Source of the DNA: Bacteroides congonensis | Lineage (GTDB): Bacteria; Bacteroidota; Bacteroidia; Bacteroidales; Bacteroidaceae | Direction: 5' to 3' | Assembly: GCF_900130125.1 (NCBI RefSeq) | Contig: NZ_FQXY01000011.1 | Location: forward strand, 186,001 to 250,000 | Length of the DNA: 64,000 nt | Part shown: piece after piece, positions 1 to 8,646 of the stretch | Numbering within the stretch: the first letter of the stretch is position 1 | How the letters are laid out: the number at the start of each line of letters is the position of its first letter | Notes under the pieces: model-generated | The model's input: the letters and a program-made list of their open reading frames with translations, nothing else | The model's database searches: none | What the model was told of the DNA's origin: nothing | Translations under genes and position numbers: made by a program

Positions 1-1303
1 TGAATATGACTGTTCCGTCACGTTCTACCACTCCCGGTCTGATAGTGATACTGTTCACTGATTCGGCAAGTGCCTTGGAGAAAGGAACCTGTTTCTGACG
101 GTGACGGGCGGCAGGAAGAGACAATACAACTGCGGCATTGCATCCACCGAAACCGGAAGCGGTCTTGACGCAACATTTCATCGGCATCGGTTGATGCGTG
201 CCATAGACGGTGACAGGCATAGGAACACCGAGTGTTTCGTATCCTAAAGTCCCGTAGAATATTCCTGTTTTCAACTGCTCCATGCAAAGGATGGTTTCGA
301 TAATGCCCGAAGCTCCTAACGTATGCCCGAAATAAGGTTTCAAGCTATTCACCGGAACAGTTGATAATCCTGCCAGATGGATAGCTTTGGATTCCATTTC
401 ATCATTGTAGACGGTAGCTGTCCCGTGTGCATTGATAAAGCTGATGTCTCCGGGAGTTACTTCTGCCTCTTCCATTGCCTGGTTGATAGCCATTGCCAAT
501 CCGTCTCCCGTCCGGGAAGGACCGGATATGTGGTTGGCATCATTGCTGACAGCTCCACCGGAGAGAATAATATCATTGGCGTTCCCTTGAGTTTCTAAAA
601 GAACGGCTCCGCAGGCTTCGCCCAGGCTCAATCCGTCCCGTTGTATGTCATAAGGTCGGCAGCGCTGTGCGCTGACAGACCGGAAAGACAGGAATCCGCT
701 GGTGATAAAATGAGACAGAATATCTCCACCGGCAACGATGATCCGTTTGTAACGTCCCGATTCTATCTGTCTTTTAGCTACAATGAGTGCCGAAACTCCT
801 GATATACAGGCATTGGAAATGACGTCTACCTGATTGCAGGCTCCGAAAAAGTTGCCGATTCGCTCCGCCATTTTCCAAAGAAAGGCAGGACTGTCCGTTG
901 GAAGCTGTATAGACGAACCGTTCGATTCACCCAAAGCAACCAGTTCGTCCGAAGCAGCCTGCTTACTTAATAAATCGACATTCCCTTTTGTCGTAGAGAG
1001 CAGTAAGGCACAATCCGGTTCACGGAGACTGGCTCCCGACTGGGAAATCACCTCTTGAACAGCCAAAATAAATAGTTGTTCCATACGGGTATAATCCGTT
1101 ATCTGCATCTCCTTCGCCCGTCTTTCCAATTCGACAGCGTCAATCATTCCTGCCAATAGCGGGCTGTCGGATATCCGTCCGGCTTCCTGTATGCGGATGC
1201 CACTCCGGCAGGCACGGATAGCTTCCGTATTCTCCTGTATGCCGAAGCCCAGTGAAGTAATAAGCGTATGAGCTGTAATATATATGTTCAGAGAATGTTC
1301 CAT
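1..1303 (-). CDS. Beta-ketoacyl-ACP synthase, 3' end beyond window
   Basis: Condensing enzyme of the thiolase fold, expected to extend an ACP-bound chain in the aryl-polyene-type cluster. Translation from the ATG at 1303 stays open for 434 codons to the left edge. The Cys-His-His triad is visible: C166 in NACISG, H293 in NAHGTAT and H327 in GHTLGASG, so it should be catalytic and not a chain-length factor. The usual FabF C-terminal signature (SGFGGCNAAVV) is followed by at least 35 more residues, so the protein has a C-terminal extension or a fusion lying off the window. The start overlaps the end of the upstream thioesterase by 16 bp, which argues for translational coupling. Family call firm; exact substrate inferred from neighbours. 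Confidence 0.85.
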   Translation of the reverse strand, partial: MEHSLNIYITAHTLITSLGFGIQENTEAIRACRSGIRIQEAGRISDSPLLAGMIDAVELERRAKEMQITDYTRMEQLFILAVQEVISQSGASLREPDCALLLSTTKGNVDLLSKQAASDELVALGESNGSSIQLPTDSPAFLWKMAERIGNFFGACNQVDVISNACISGVSALIVAKRQIESGRYKRIIVAGGDILSHFITSGFLSFRSVSAQRCRPYDIQRDGLSLGEACGAVLLETQGNANDIILSGGAVSNDANHISGPSRTGDGLAMAINQAMEEAEVTPGDISFINAHGTATVYNDEMESKAIHLAGLSTVPVNSLKPYFGHTLGASGIIETILCMEQLKTGIFYGTLGYETLGVPMPVTVYGTHQPMPMKCCVKTASGFGGCNAAVVLSLPAARHRQKQVPFSKALAESVNSITIRPGVVERDGTVIF

Positions 1304-1731
1304 TTCTTTTTCCATTCCATATAAAACGGCGGATTAATAAGTTCCAGTTCTTTATTCAGGTTCAGGAATACCTGCATCGTGCTTCCGGTAGCTACTACGC
1401 TCTGGTCACTAGCCCGATAGATGACGTATTCGAATTTTATCTTGGCAGCTTCGCAGGCGATATAGCGCGTTTCGACAATTGCCTCTTCACCAAAAGATAA
1501 TGATTGCTTGAACTGGCAGGTCAAATCGACAATGGGAACCATGTACCCTTCGCGGTAAATACTCATATAATCCAGACCGTACTGCTTGCCGAAGGCTTCC
1601 CTTCCGTCTTCAAAATAACGTACGTACTCACCGTGCCATACGATTTGCATGGAATCTATTTCGCTGAACCGCACTTTGAATGTAGTCCGGTTGGTCAGAG
1701 CGGGTGTATGTTGAGTCGTTTTCCGTTTCAT
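1288..1731 (-). CDS. 4HBT-fold acyl-ACP/acyl-CoA thioesterase
   Basis: Hotdog-fold thioesterase of the YbgC/4HBT type, about 147 residues, presumed to hydrolyse or edit an acyl thioester in the polyene pathway. The N-terminal motif RFSEIDSMQIVWHGEYVRYFEDGRE matches in pattern the family's D-x(5)-H-x-Y signature, with the Asp replaced by a nearby Asp shift and the catalytic-loop His kept. I chose the ATG at 1731 because it forms an ATGA overlap with the stop of the upstream gene; an ATG at 1761 would add ten residues and is also possible. It sits between the dehydratase and the second ketosynthase, all overlapping. Substrate unknown. Confidence 0.75.
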   Translation of the reverse strand: MKRKTTQHTPALTNRTTFKVRFSEIDSMQIVWHGEYVRYFEDGREAFGKQYGLDYMSIYREGYMVPIVDLTCQFKQSLSFGEEAIVETRYIACEAAKIKFEYVIYRASDQSVVATGSTMQVFLNLNKELELINPPFYMEWKKKWNIL

Positions 1732-2162
1732 TCTTTCTTGATAAATATTTTCATCCGACATTCGGCTATCAGCTCCTCACCGGCTTTTACTTGTGCGGAA
1801 ACCAGTGTAATATCGAATACTTCCTGCACGACCGTAATCTCGGTAAATAGTTTCATTCCCACTTCCGGTAAATTATAAATCTTGAGTTTATCCACCGAAC
1901 CGATAAAGCCTAACGGAACCTGTGCGCCTTGCCGAGTGTAGATAAACCCGATACGTGCGGCTGCCGATTGGGCGATGTGCTCGATGATTCCCGGTTCTTG
2001 CAGTTTTCCTGCTTCGCAGAAGATATTATCGGACGTGATGGTCAGCCCGGAATAGGAACAGTTCTCTTCGATGTCGAAGAAACTATCCACCATGACAATG
2101 GGCGGGCGTTGCGGAATCAGTCCGAGTATTCCTTCTCCGTGTATGATAGCTTCTCTATTCAT
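1728..2162 (-). CDS. FabZ/ApeP-like hotdog dehydratase
   Basis: Likely 3-hydroxyacyl-ACP dehydratase of the FabA/FabZ hotdog superfamily, about 144 residues, making the double bonds of the polyene chain. The opening motif IPQRPPIVMVD corresponds to the FabZ LPHRYPFLLVD motif, and EPGIIEHIAQSAA corresponds to the MPG..IIEAMAQ helix with the catalytic Glu kept. The FabZ catalytic His is a Gln here, so it may use another residue or have altered activity. The ATG at 2162 lies just after the methyltransferase stop; an ATG at 2174 would overlap it by 11 bp. Distant relation to the aryl-polyene dehydratases ApeI/ApeP is inference from context. Confidence 0.65.
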   Translation of the reverse strand: MNREAIIHGEGILGLIPQRPPIVMVDSFFDIEENCSYSGLTITSDNIFCEAGKLQEPGIIEHIAQSAAARIGFIYTRQGAQVPLGFIGSVDKLKIYNLPEVGMKLFTEITVVQEVFDITLVSAQVKAGEELIAECRMKIFIKKE

Positions 2163-2163
2163 C

Positions 2164-3258
2164 TTAATCCGCATTATTTTCTGTTGTAACTTTCAGTTTG
2201 CACTGTACGATGCTGTGTCCCATTCCCAGGTGGTCGTGCATTTCTTCTATTTCCAGTCCCGCTGCTTCGATGCATCGTTTCATGTCGTCCGAGTGGTACA
2301 TCTTGCTGTTGCCGTTTGCCATTGCTGTGAAGTAGAGGCTGATTTGCGTCAGACAGTAAGCGGCTGTATCAAACTTCTGCCGGTTCCAGAAAGTTTCCAT
2401 GATATAGAGCCGGCTTTCTTTGTCCATAGAACGGGCGGCACGTGTCAGTATGCTGGTCACTTCTTCTTCCGAGAAGCAATCGAGGAACTGGCTCATCCAG
2501 ATGGCGTCGAATCCCGTAGGGAAAGGAACTTGCGGGTCGAGTAGATTGGCGCCGTGCCCGTGGATACGTGTTGCTCCGGGCAGGTCTTGGGTCTGTTGGC
2601 GCATCATCTCCAGTTGTTGCGGCAAGTCCATGATGGTCACTTCCACTGCGGCGTCATAGCCTACACATTTCGTTGCCCAACGACCGGTATTGCCGCCTAC
2701 GTCCAACAAAGTCTTGGGATGGCGGGCGAAAACGATAGCCAGTGCTTCGTCAAACGAGCAATCCGAATAATAGTGGTCGAATCCAAACCAACTCTTCTGT
2801 ACCTGTGGCGGCAGACTGGACAGTCCTTCATAAATCGTACTCCATTCTCCGAATACTTTCAGCCCTTCGGGACGTCCGTTGGTCAAAGCTTCTTCAAGAT
2901 GGAACATACCCAGATAATTGACATCCTGGTTAAAGTCCATGTTGACACGCACCATCTTGTCATTAAGCAGGAACCAACCGGCTTTGGCGAGTGAGTATCG
3001 GCCTTCGCGCAATAGCACCGTTCCGATTGTCAACGATGCTTCCAATAATACTTGTGCGGCATAAGAAGACAGTCCGCAAGCCTTGCTGATTTCTTCCTGC
3101 GTCCGTCCGTTCCGGTGGTCTGCAAGTAACTTGAAAATACCGAATTTAAGCATTAGGCGCGATACCTGAAATACGATGGGGCCGAAAGCTATCTCTTGTG
3201 CCAGGCGTTGAGCTTCTACCGCTGTCAACGGTTCTTTGTCATATCTGTTCTGTTGCAT
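2164..3258 (-). CDS. SAM-dependent O-methyltransferase
   Basis: A 364-residue class I methyltransferase with the architecture of plant-COMT/antibiotic O-methyltransferases: an N-terminal winged-helix dimerisation part (about 15-95) and a Rossmann domain with the SAM motif LLDVGGNTGRW at 184-194, followed by an acidic loop (TIMDLPQQ). It probably methylates the aromatic head group derived from 4-coumarate, as expected for aryl-polyene or flexirubin clusters; that substrate is inferred. The start overlaps the end of the acyltransferase gene by 20 bp, which indicates a tightly coupled operon. Confidence 0.8.
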   Translation of the reverse strand: MQQNRYDKEPLTAVEAQRLAQEIAFGPIVFQVSRLMLKFGIFKLLADHRNGRTQEEISKACGLSSYAAQVLLEASLTIGTVLLREGRYSLAKAGWFLLNDKMVRVNMDFNQDVNYLGMFHLEEALTNGRPEGLKVFGEWSTIYEGLSSLPPQVQKSWFGFDHYYSDCSFDEALAIVFARHPKTLLDVGGNTGRWATKCVGYDAAVEVTIMDLPQQLEMMRQQTQDLPGATRIHGHGANLLDPQVPFPTGFDAIWMSQFLDCFSEEEVTSILTRAARSMDKESRLYIMETFWNRQKFDTAAYCLTQISLYFTAMANGNSKMYHSDDMKRCIEAAGLEIEEMHDHLGMGHSIVQCKLKVTTENNAD

Positions 3259-4180
3259 CTTTTTGTCTTTCTTTTGAATCCGGTGACTGCTTTTCGGCAG
3301 ATTCCCAGAAGGGGTAATAATTAAACCATTGTTCCGGATAACGCTTTAGTATTTGTTCCAAGGCAACGGTATATTGTTCGAGCAGAGCCGTCTCCGCTTT
3401 TTTATCTTTGTTTCGTACCACCGGCTCCGCGACAATGAAGTGAAAACGGTACGTTCTTCCCGGTTCCCGCATGGCGAAATAAAATACGACAGGTACTTTC
3501 ATTCGCGAAGCCAACAAGAAAGGTCCGGCAGGGAAAGGGGCTTCCCGTCCCACTAATCTGCCTGTCAGTAGCTTCTCCTTATTCAGGTAGCGGTCGCCCT
3601 GGAAACAGACATATTCTTTTTTGTTCAACGCTTCAGTGATGCGGAAAACGTGTGTCAGATTGTCCTCGTTGACAGGAATAATCTTGTATTCTTTCTCCCT
3701 TCCGTTTTTCTCCAACATCTCCTTGATTTTGCGATGTTCGGCATCGTACATCACGATATTGATTTTCTTTCCGTAATCATCAAAGAAAGGAACGCCTATT
3801 TCCCAGTTTCCCACATGGGCGCCAATCATAATCACTCCTTGCTCGCTGTCCAATAATCGTAGAAACTCCGGATATCGTTCAAACTCAAACCGATACCGGT
3901 CTGCTTTCCCATTGCCGATGGCTACCTTGTCAATCAGAATCTGTCCCAGCCGGTAATAGTTGCGCAGCAACATTCCAACAGAACGTATCCGATTGTATTT
4001 CAGGATGTGGCGGGCATAAAACCAGGTGCTCTTCGTCGCTTTCGGGGCGAACGGTATAAAATAGAGGACTACCAGGCTCAAGAAAATATAAGCGGCAGTG
4101 ATGCCCAGATACTTAATCAAATAAATAAAGAATAAGTATCCGAACGTTCCACCCCTGGTTTTGCCTTTCCACGTCGACAT
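3239..4180 (-). CDS. LpxL/HtrB-family lysophospholipid acyltransferase
   Basis: Membrane-anchored acyltransferase of the bacterial lipid A biosynthesis family, 313 residues. One hydrophobic segment lies at about 25-45 and the catalytic H-x4-E motif is H122-E127 (AHVGNWE). Within this cluster it more likely transfers the finished polyene acyl chain to a lipid or glycerol acceptor than builds lipid A; relatives occur in aryl-polyene and flexirubin clusters. It begins 2 bp after the acyl carrier protein stop, so its acyl donor is probably that ACP. Acceptor unknown. Confidence 0.8.
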   Translation of the reverse strand: MSTWKGKTRGGTFGYLFFIYLIKYLGITAAYIFLSLVVLYFIPFAPKATKSTWFYARHILKYNRIRSVGMLLRNYYRLGQILIDKVAIGNGKADRYRFEFERYPEFLRLLDSEQGVIMIGAHVGNWEIGVPFFDDYGKKINIVMYDAEHRKIKEMLEKNGREKEYKIIPVNEDNLTHVFRITEALNKKEYVCFQGDRYLNKEKLLTGRLVGREAPFPAGPFLLASRMKVPVVFYFAMREPGRTYRFHFIVAEPVVRNKDKKAETALLEQYTVALEQILKRYPEQWFNYYPFWESAEKQSPDSKERQKDATEQI

Positions 4181-4182
4181 GT

Positions 4183-4434
4183 CTATTTTGTTTCCTGCAT
4201 ACGGGTAATAACAAGATTGTAGAAGTCCTGGAAGGTCTTGATACCTGCGAAATCCTGTCCGGTCACGTTAAATCCGAAATTCTTTTCTACCAGTACCACC
4301 ATGTCGACCAAGTCCAGGCTGTCCAGTTCGAGAGTTTCCATCAACGGTGCATCCGGCTGGATGACGTCGATGTCTACTTCAAACTCTTCTGCCAGAGTGG
4401 TTCTTATTTTCTCGATGATTTCTTCGTTTGTCAT
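4183..4434 (-). CDS. Acyl carrier protein
   Basis: An 83-residue acidic acyl carrier protein with the phosphopantetheine attachment site S39 in the motif LELDSLDLVDMVV. It is separate from the primary-metabolism acpP-fabF context and lies between a ketosynthase and an acyltransferase, so it is probably the dedicated carrier of the polyene intermediate. Needs a 4'-phosphopantetheinyl transferase, not seen in the window. Confidence 0.9.
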   Translation of the reverse strand: MTNEEIIEKIRTTLAEEFEVDIDVIQPDAPLMETLELDSLDLVDMVVLVEKNFGFNVTGQDFAGIKTFQDFYNLVITRMQETK

Positions 4435-4454
4435 ATGGTTTCTCTTTTAATCTA

Positions 4455-5678
4455 TTATTTATTGAATTTACGTACTATCAGAGTGGAGTTGGTTCCACCG
4501 AATCCGAAGGAGTTGGACAAGAACGTGTCGAACTCCAAGTCTACCCGTTGCGCCGGAATGTTCAACTGCGCCGAGGCTTCGTCCGGCTCCTCGAAATTGA
4601 GGTTGGGAGCGATGAAATTGTTGTTCATCATCAGGGTGGAGTAGATAACTTCGCTGGCACCTGCCATCCACATCTCATGTCCTGTCATGGACTTGGTGGA
4701 AGCTACATACGGACGGTGTCCGTCGAATACTTCCGCGATGGCTTTCGCTTCGTTCAAGTCGCCTACCGGAGTTGAAGTGGCGTGTGCATTAATATATTTG
4801 ATACGTTCGAGCGCAATACCTGCATCCTTGACAGCCATTTGCAAAGAACGTCTGGGGCCGTCTACATTCGGCACGGAAATATGGTCGCCATTGGATGAAA
4901 AACCGTATCCGATCACTTCAGCCAGAATAGGCGCACCTCTTTTCACTGCCGATTCGTAGCTTTCGAGTACCAGACTGGCAGCTCCGCCGCTTGGTATCAG
5001 CCCGTCCCGTCGCTTATCGAAAGGTTTTGAAGCCTTTTCCGGTTCCGCTTCCTGAGTGGAGAAAGCGCTTAACCCGTCAAAACTACCTACAGCATACGGG
5101 TTCACTTCCTGCGCGCCGCCGCATAAGATGCAATCCTGCAATCCCGATTTGATAAGCAGATATCCCATACCGATGGCATGCGAACCGCTGGCACAGGCTC
5201 CTGCGATGGTAAAGTTGACCCCCCTTAGCTTGAAAATGACAGACAGGTTCATTGTCACGGTAGAGTTCATCGACTGGAAGATGGAACCGGAACCAACCAG
5301 TGCCGTATTCTTCTTTTCACGGATAATGTCCACCGCATTGATTACGGGAGCGGCACTGCTGTCGTTGCCATACAGGATACCGACTTCGTTGCTTTCGAGG
5401 AAAGCTTCATCAATGCCGGCATTGCGGAAAGCTTCTAATGTTGCGAGATAAGCATATTCTCCCTGTTCCGGCAGGCAATGACGTTTGCGCCGATCCAGTA
5501 GCTTTTTCAGGTCGGGACGTTCCAAAATACCTGTCAGTGCGGAAAAATAACCTAGTTCTTTCCGTACCGGGTCTATGCCGATGCCCGATTTCCCATTGTA
5601 TAGTGAGTCTTTTACTTCATCCAGGTTCTTGCCGATGCAAGAATAAATCCCCATTCCCGTGATAACAACTCTTTTCAT
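4455..5678 (-). CDS. Beta-ketoacyl-ACP synthase II-like (FabF-like)
   Basis: A 407-residue ketosynthase with the complete Cys-His-His set: C162 in GACASGSH, His in NAHATSTPVGD (about 301) and His in TGHEMWMAGASE (about 336). It performs decarboxylative condensation with malonyl-ACP. Together with the second ketosynthase at the left edge it would extend the aryl starter unit. It lies 20 bp upstream of the ACP gene and 28 bp downstream of the reductase. Normal family length; no sign of a chain-length-factor substitution. Confidence 0.85.
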   Translation of the reverse strand: MKRVVITGMGIYSCIGKNLDEVKDSLYNGKSGIGIDPVRKELGYFSALTGILERPDLKKLLDRRKRHCLPEQGEYAYLATLEAFRNAGIDEAFLESNEVGILYGNDSSAAPVINAVDIIREKKNTALVGSGSIFQSMNSTVTMNLSVIFKLRGVNFTIAGACASGSHAIGMGYLLIKSGLQDCILCGGAQEVNPYAVGSFDGLSAFSTQEAEPEKASKPFDKRRDGLIPSGGAASLVLESYESAVKRGAPILAEVIGYGFSSNGDHISVPNVDGPRRSLQMAVKDAGIALERIKYINAHATSTPVGDLNEAKAIAEVFDGHRPYVASTKSMTGHEMWMAGASEVIYSTLMMNNNFIAPNLNFEEPDEASAQLNIPAQRVDLEFDTFLSNSFGFGGTNSTLIVRKFNK

Positions 5679-5706
5679 TATTTTAGTCTATTCTATGCTT
5701 TTGTTT

Positions 5707-6435
5707 TTAAGTATATAGTCCGCCGTTGATGGAAATCACCTCTCCCGTGATGTAGGATGATGCCGGAGATGCCAGGAAACCGACCAGGTCGGCCACTTCT
5801 TCCGGAGTTCCGAAACGTCCCGCCGGGATATGCTTCTTCCATTCGTTTTCGTCAATGCCTTCTGTCATGTCCGTGCGGATAAATCCCGGAGCCACCGCGT
5901 TGACTGTCACTTTCTTCTTGGCTACTTCCTGTGCCAGCGCTTTGGTTGCGGCAATCACGCCGCCTTTGGCTGCCGAGTAATTGGCTTGTCCCGGCATTCC
6001 CTGGATGCCCGACAGGGATACGATATTCACGATACGCCCGTAGCGTTTCACCAACATGTTCTTCAATAAAGGCTGTGTCACATGGAAGAAACCGTTCAGG
6101 CTGATGTCGAGCACTTTACTCCATTCTTCGCCCGTCATCCATAACATCAGGTTGTCTTTGCGGATGCCCGCATTATTGACCAGCACTTCGATATATTCGT
6201 CGGGATGCAGTGAAGACCAGTTGCCTAAAGCAACGGCAACCGCTTCGGAATCGGTGACATCGAACTTCATCAATTCGCCGTCGCTCCCTTTCTCCCGTAC
6301 TAATTGCAATGTCTTTTCCGCTTCCGCGTCGTTACTCTGATAATTGATAAGTACGAAGTAGCCCATTTCCGCCAGCCTGCAACTGACGGCACGACCGATA
6401 CCTCGGCTTCCACCGGTTATTAATGCGTATTTCAT
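5707..6435 (-). CDS. 3-oxoacyl-ACP reductase (FabG-like SDR)
   Basis: Short-chain dehydrogenase of 242 residues. The NAD(P) motif GGSRGIG is at 8-14, the NNAG motif at 87-90, and the catalytic set is S140 or S142, Y153 and K157 (YSAAK). It should reduce the 3-ketoacyl intermediate made by the cluster ketosynthases. It starts 1 bp after the ammonia-lyase stop, supporting one transcript. Confidence 0.85.
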   Translation of the reverse strand: MKYALITGGSRGIGRAVSCRLAEMGYFVLINYQSNDAEAEKTLQLVREKGSDGELMKFDVTDSEAVAVALGNWSSLHPDEYIEVLVNNAGIRKDNLMLWMTGEEWSKVLDISLNGFFHVTQPLLKNMLVKRYGRIVNIVSLSGIQGMPGQANYSAAKGGVIAATKALAQEVAKKKVTVNAVAPGFIRTDMTEGIDENEWKKHIPAGRFGTPEEVADLVGFLASPASSYITGEVISINGGLYT

Positions 6436-6436
6436 C

Positions 6437-7960
6437 TTATTTATTTTCTTTTTTGAGATAAGCTATCATGGCTTCTATCTCTTTATATTTAGGTGTGTCA
6501 TTGGTGAAAACGGGGAAGAAGCTACGGATTTCATCGTAAACCTGCCGGCTTTTCGGACTAAGTTTCTTCTGTATCTTCAGATAGTCGACAGCCTGCGCCA
6601 TCCCCATAAACTGAATAGCCATCACCTGATAGGAATTCTCAATGACAGTTTTTGCTAATAAGGCGGAGTTAGTACCCATGCTGACAATATCCTGATTGTC
6701 ATTATTGTTGGGGATACTGTGGACGTACATCGGGTTCGATAAGGTCTGACACTCGGCGGTGGTGGACGTTGCCGTGAATTGGGATGCCTGTAGACCATAA
6801 TTCAGTCCCAATACTCCTAAGTTGACAAATGGCGGCAGGATGCCGTTGATGCGGTCATGGAACAAATAGTTGATTTGTCTTTCGCAGATCATGGTCAGCT
6901 TGGTCACGGCGATTTTCAGTTTGTCCATTTCGAAGGAGATATAGTCTCCGTGGAAATTGCCGCCATGATAAATATTCTGTGTTTCCGGGTCGATAATCGG
7001 ATTGTCGCAAGCGGAGTTTATTTCGTTGATTAATACTTCTTCCGCATTCTCCAGCTCGTCATAAATAGGGCCAAGTATCTGCGGAACACAACGCAGAGAG
7101 TAATAAGGCTGCACTTTATGTTCGAAGATTTTTTCTTTGTGTACTTGGTTATAGAGTTCGTTCTCTCTTTGGAGTACGCATTGACTGCCACTTACCCATT
7201 CTCGCATCATAGCGGCAATTTCCCGTTGCCCGCGGTGATGTTTGGCTTCGTTCAGTGCCTGAGCCATAAAGTCATCGTAAGAGGCGGCGATTTCGTTCAT
7301 CATAACGGAAGCGGCTACCGACCAACGGAGCAGTTTCCGGGCATAAATCAAGTTGACGATGCCGATTCCTGTCATTACGGAAGTCCCGTTGGTCACGGAT
7401 AATCCTTCACGGATACGCATGGAGAACGGGTTCAGACCATTTTCCCGGAGTACGGTGGCGGCATCACGCAATTTTCCCTGATAGAAGACTTCTCCTTCGC
7501 CTATCAATGTCAGGGCTATATGGGCCAGTTGCACAAGGTCGCCACTGGCGCCTACGCTTCCATGTTCGGGGATAAAGGGGCATATGCCACGATTGATAAA
7601 TTCGGAAAGGAGCGATACCAGTTCCATGTGCACTCCCGATTTCCCTTGCAGGAAAGTGTACAGGCGGGCAATCATAGCTGCTTTCACATAAAGCTCGGGG
7701 AGCGGTTTTCCGGCGCCTGTAGAGTGGCTTCGGATGATGTTGTATTGAAGTTCAATCAATGACTGGTCTTCTATCCTGTATTGTGCCATCGGGCCGAACC
7801 CGGTATTGATACCATAAATAATCTTATCGCTAGAGAAAGATTGCAGGAAATCGAAACTCCCCTCTACTTTTCGGATACATTCTTCGGAGAGTTCCAGCTT
7901 TTCGTCTTCAAACAATACTTTATAAAGGGTATCTAAATTTATACTTTTGTCAGCTATCAT
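6437..7960 (-). CDS. Aromatic amino acid ammonia-lyase, probably tyrosine ammonia-lyase
   Basis: A 507-residue MIO-type lyase. The MIO precursor is A138-S139-G140 in GSVGASGDL, with the catalytic Tyr in YGINTGFG (Y49) and the downstream blocks FTATSTTAE and SIPNNNDNQD. The local text NTGFGPMAQYRI, the RSHS segment at 77-80 and HGGNFHGDYIS match what I recall of the Flavobacterium johnsoniae tyrosine ammonia-lyase, not hutH histidase, which normally lies with hutI/hutU. Deamination of tyrosine would supply 4-coumarate as the aryl starter. First of the tightly packed operon genes; a TATTTTTG box lies 39-46 bp upstream. Substrate is inferred. Confidence 0.8.
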   Translation of the reverse strand: MIADKSINLDTLYKVLFEDEKLELSEECIRKVEGSFDFLQSFSSDKIIYGINTGFGPMAQYRIEDQSLIELQYNIIRSHSTGAGKPLPELYVKAAMIARLYTFLQGKSGVHMELVSLLSEFINRGICPFIPEHGSVGASGDLVQLAHIALTLIGEGEVFYQGKLRDAATVLRENGLNPFSMRIREGLSVTNGTSVMTGIGIVNLIYARKLLRWSVAASVMMNEIAASYDDFMAQALNEAKHHRGQREIAAMMREWVSGSQCVLQRENELYNQVHKEKIFEHKVQPYYSLRCVPQILGPIYDELENAEEVLINEINSACDNPIIDPETQNIYHGGNFHGDYISFEMDKLKIAVTKLTMICERQINYLFHDRINGILPPFVNLGVLGLNYGLQASQFTATSTTAECQTLSNPMYVHSIPNNNDNQDIVSMGTNSALLAKTVIENSYQVMAIQFMGMAQAVDYLKIQKKLSPKSRQVYDEIRSFFPVFTNDTPKYKEIEAMIAYLKKENK

Positions 7961-7998
7961 TTTCTGTACTAGATATTTTATGCCTTAGTAATAAGGTG

Positions 7999-8006
7999 CA
8001 AAAATA
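7999..8006 (-). promoter_or_regulatory. Candidate -7 box upstream of the ammonia-lyase
   Basis: TATTTTTG on the minus strand fits the Bacteroides TAnnTTTG -7 consensus and lies about 39 bp before the lyase start. No good TTTG -33 element sits at the expected distance, so the call is tentative. It would make the lyase-to-ketosynthase genes a unit separate from the thioesterase at 8168-8608. Confidence 0.35.
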
Positions 8007-8167
8007 GGCAATTTCTATTATATAGCGGACATGAATCAAAATAAAACTTTTCCGGAGAAGCTGGTTTTGCTTGTTTGGCACTCCATTGCAAGAGATTTGC
8101 TCCCCGGTGCCGGAGTAGTGCCTTATCGGTGCGGAGACAGTGTCTCCCCTCATGGGGAGAATTTGAT

Positions 8168-8608
8168 TTACGCTTTCATCAAATCCCGCCCTTCATACTT
8201 GCATATCGCCTCTATCCACTCTTCCGTCAACGGCATGGACTCGTGTCTCTCGAGGTCGAAAGTCACCATGACAGACTTGCAGATACATTTTATCTCGTTT
8301 GTTTCCGTATCGATTACCCGTTGAATCAGATGAAAACTTTTAGTGCCTATCTTAGAGACGGCAGTCTGCACGGCGATGTGGTCTGACGCAAAAATCTGCT
8401 TTACAAAGTCCGCTTCGATATGAACGACAACGATGCCAATCTTTTCCCAATCTACTCCCGGGCATACTGAAGCGAAGTATTCAGTCTTTCCCAAGTCGTA
8501 AAAAGAAAAGTAAACAGTGTTATTGACGTGACCGAATTTGTCTACGTCATTGAAGCGCAACTGAATAGGCAAAGTGTGGTGAAATACAATTTCTTCCATA
8601 GTTTTCAC
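8168..8608 (-). CDS. 4HBT-fold acyl-CoA thioesterase
   Basis: A 146-residue YbgC/FcbC-like thioesterase. The signature RFNDVDKFGHVNNTVYF holds the catalytic Asp and the GHVNN loop. It stands 207 bp upstream of the lyase on the same strand and may be the first gene of the polyene operon or an independent editing enzyme. A second ATG at 8599 is possible. Divergent from the tsaC-like gene with overlapping promoters. Confidence 0.8.
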   Translation of the reverse strand: MKTMEEIVFHHTLPIQLRFNDVDKFGHVNNTVYFSFYDLGKTEYFASVCPGVDWEKIGIVVVHIEADFVKQIFASDHIAVQTAVSKIGTKSFHLIQRVIDTETNEIKCICKSVMVTFDLERHESMPLTEEWIEAICKYEGRDLMKA

Positions 8609-8616
8609 TTAATCTT

Positions 8617-8646
8617 TTTGAATTCGGCGCAAAAATACTACTTTTG
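8617..8646 (+). promoter_or_regulatory. Promoter of the tsaC-like gene
   Basis: TTTG (8617-8620), 18 bp, TACTTTTG (8639-8646), 31 bp before the ATG at 8678. Good match to the Bacteroides TTTG/TAnnTTTG consensus. Confidence 0.6.

Noticed and set aside
6437..7960. Histidine ammonia-lyase (hutH) annotation
   Set aside because: No hut neighbours, and the sequence pattern (RSHS, HGGNFHGDYIS) is closer to Flavobacterium tyrosine ammonia-lyase in a fatty-acid-type cluster.
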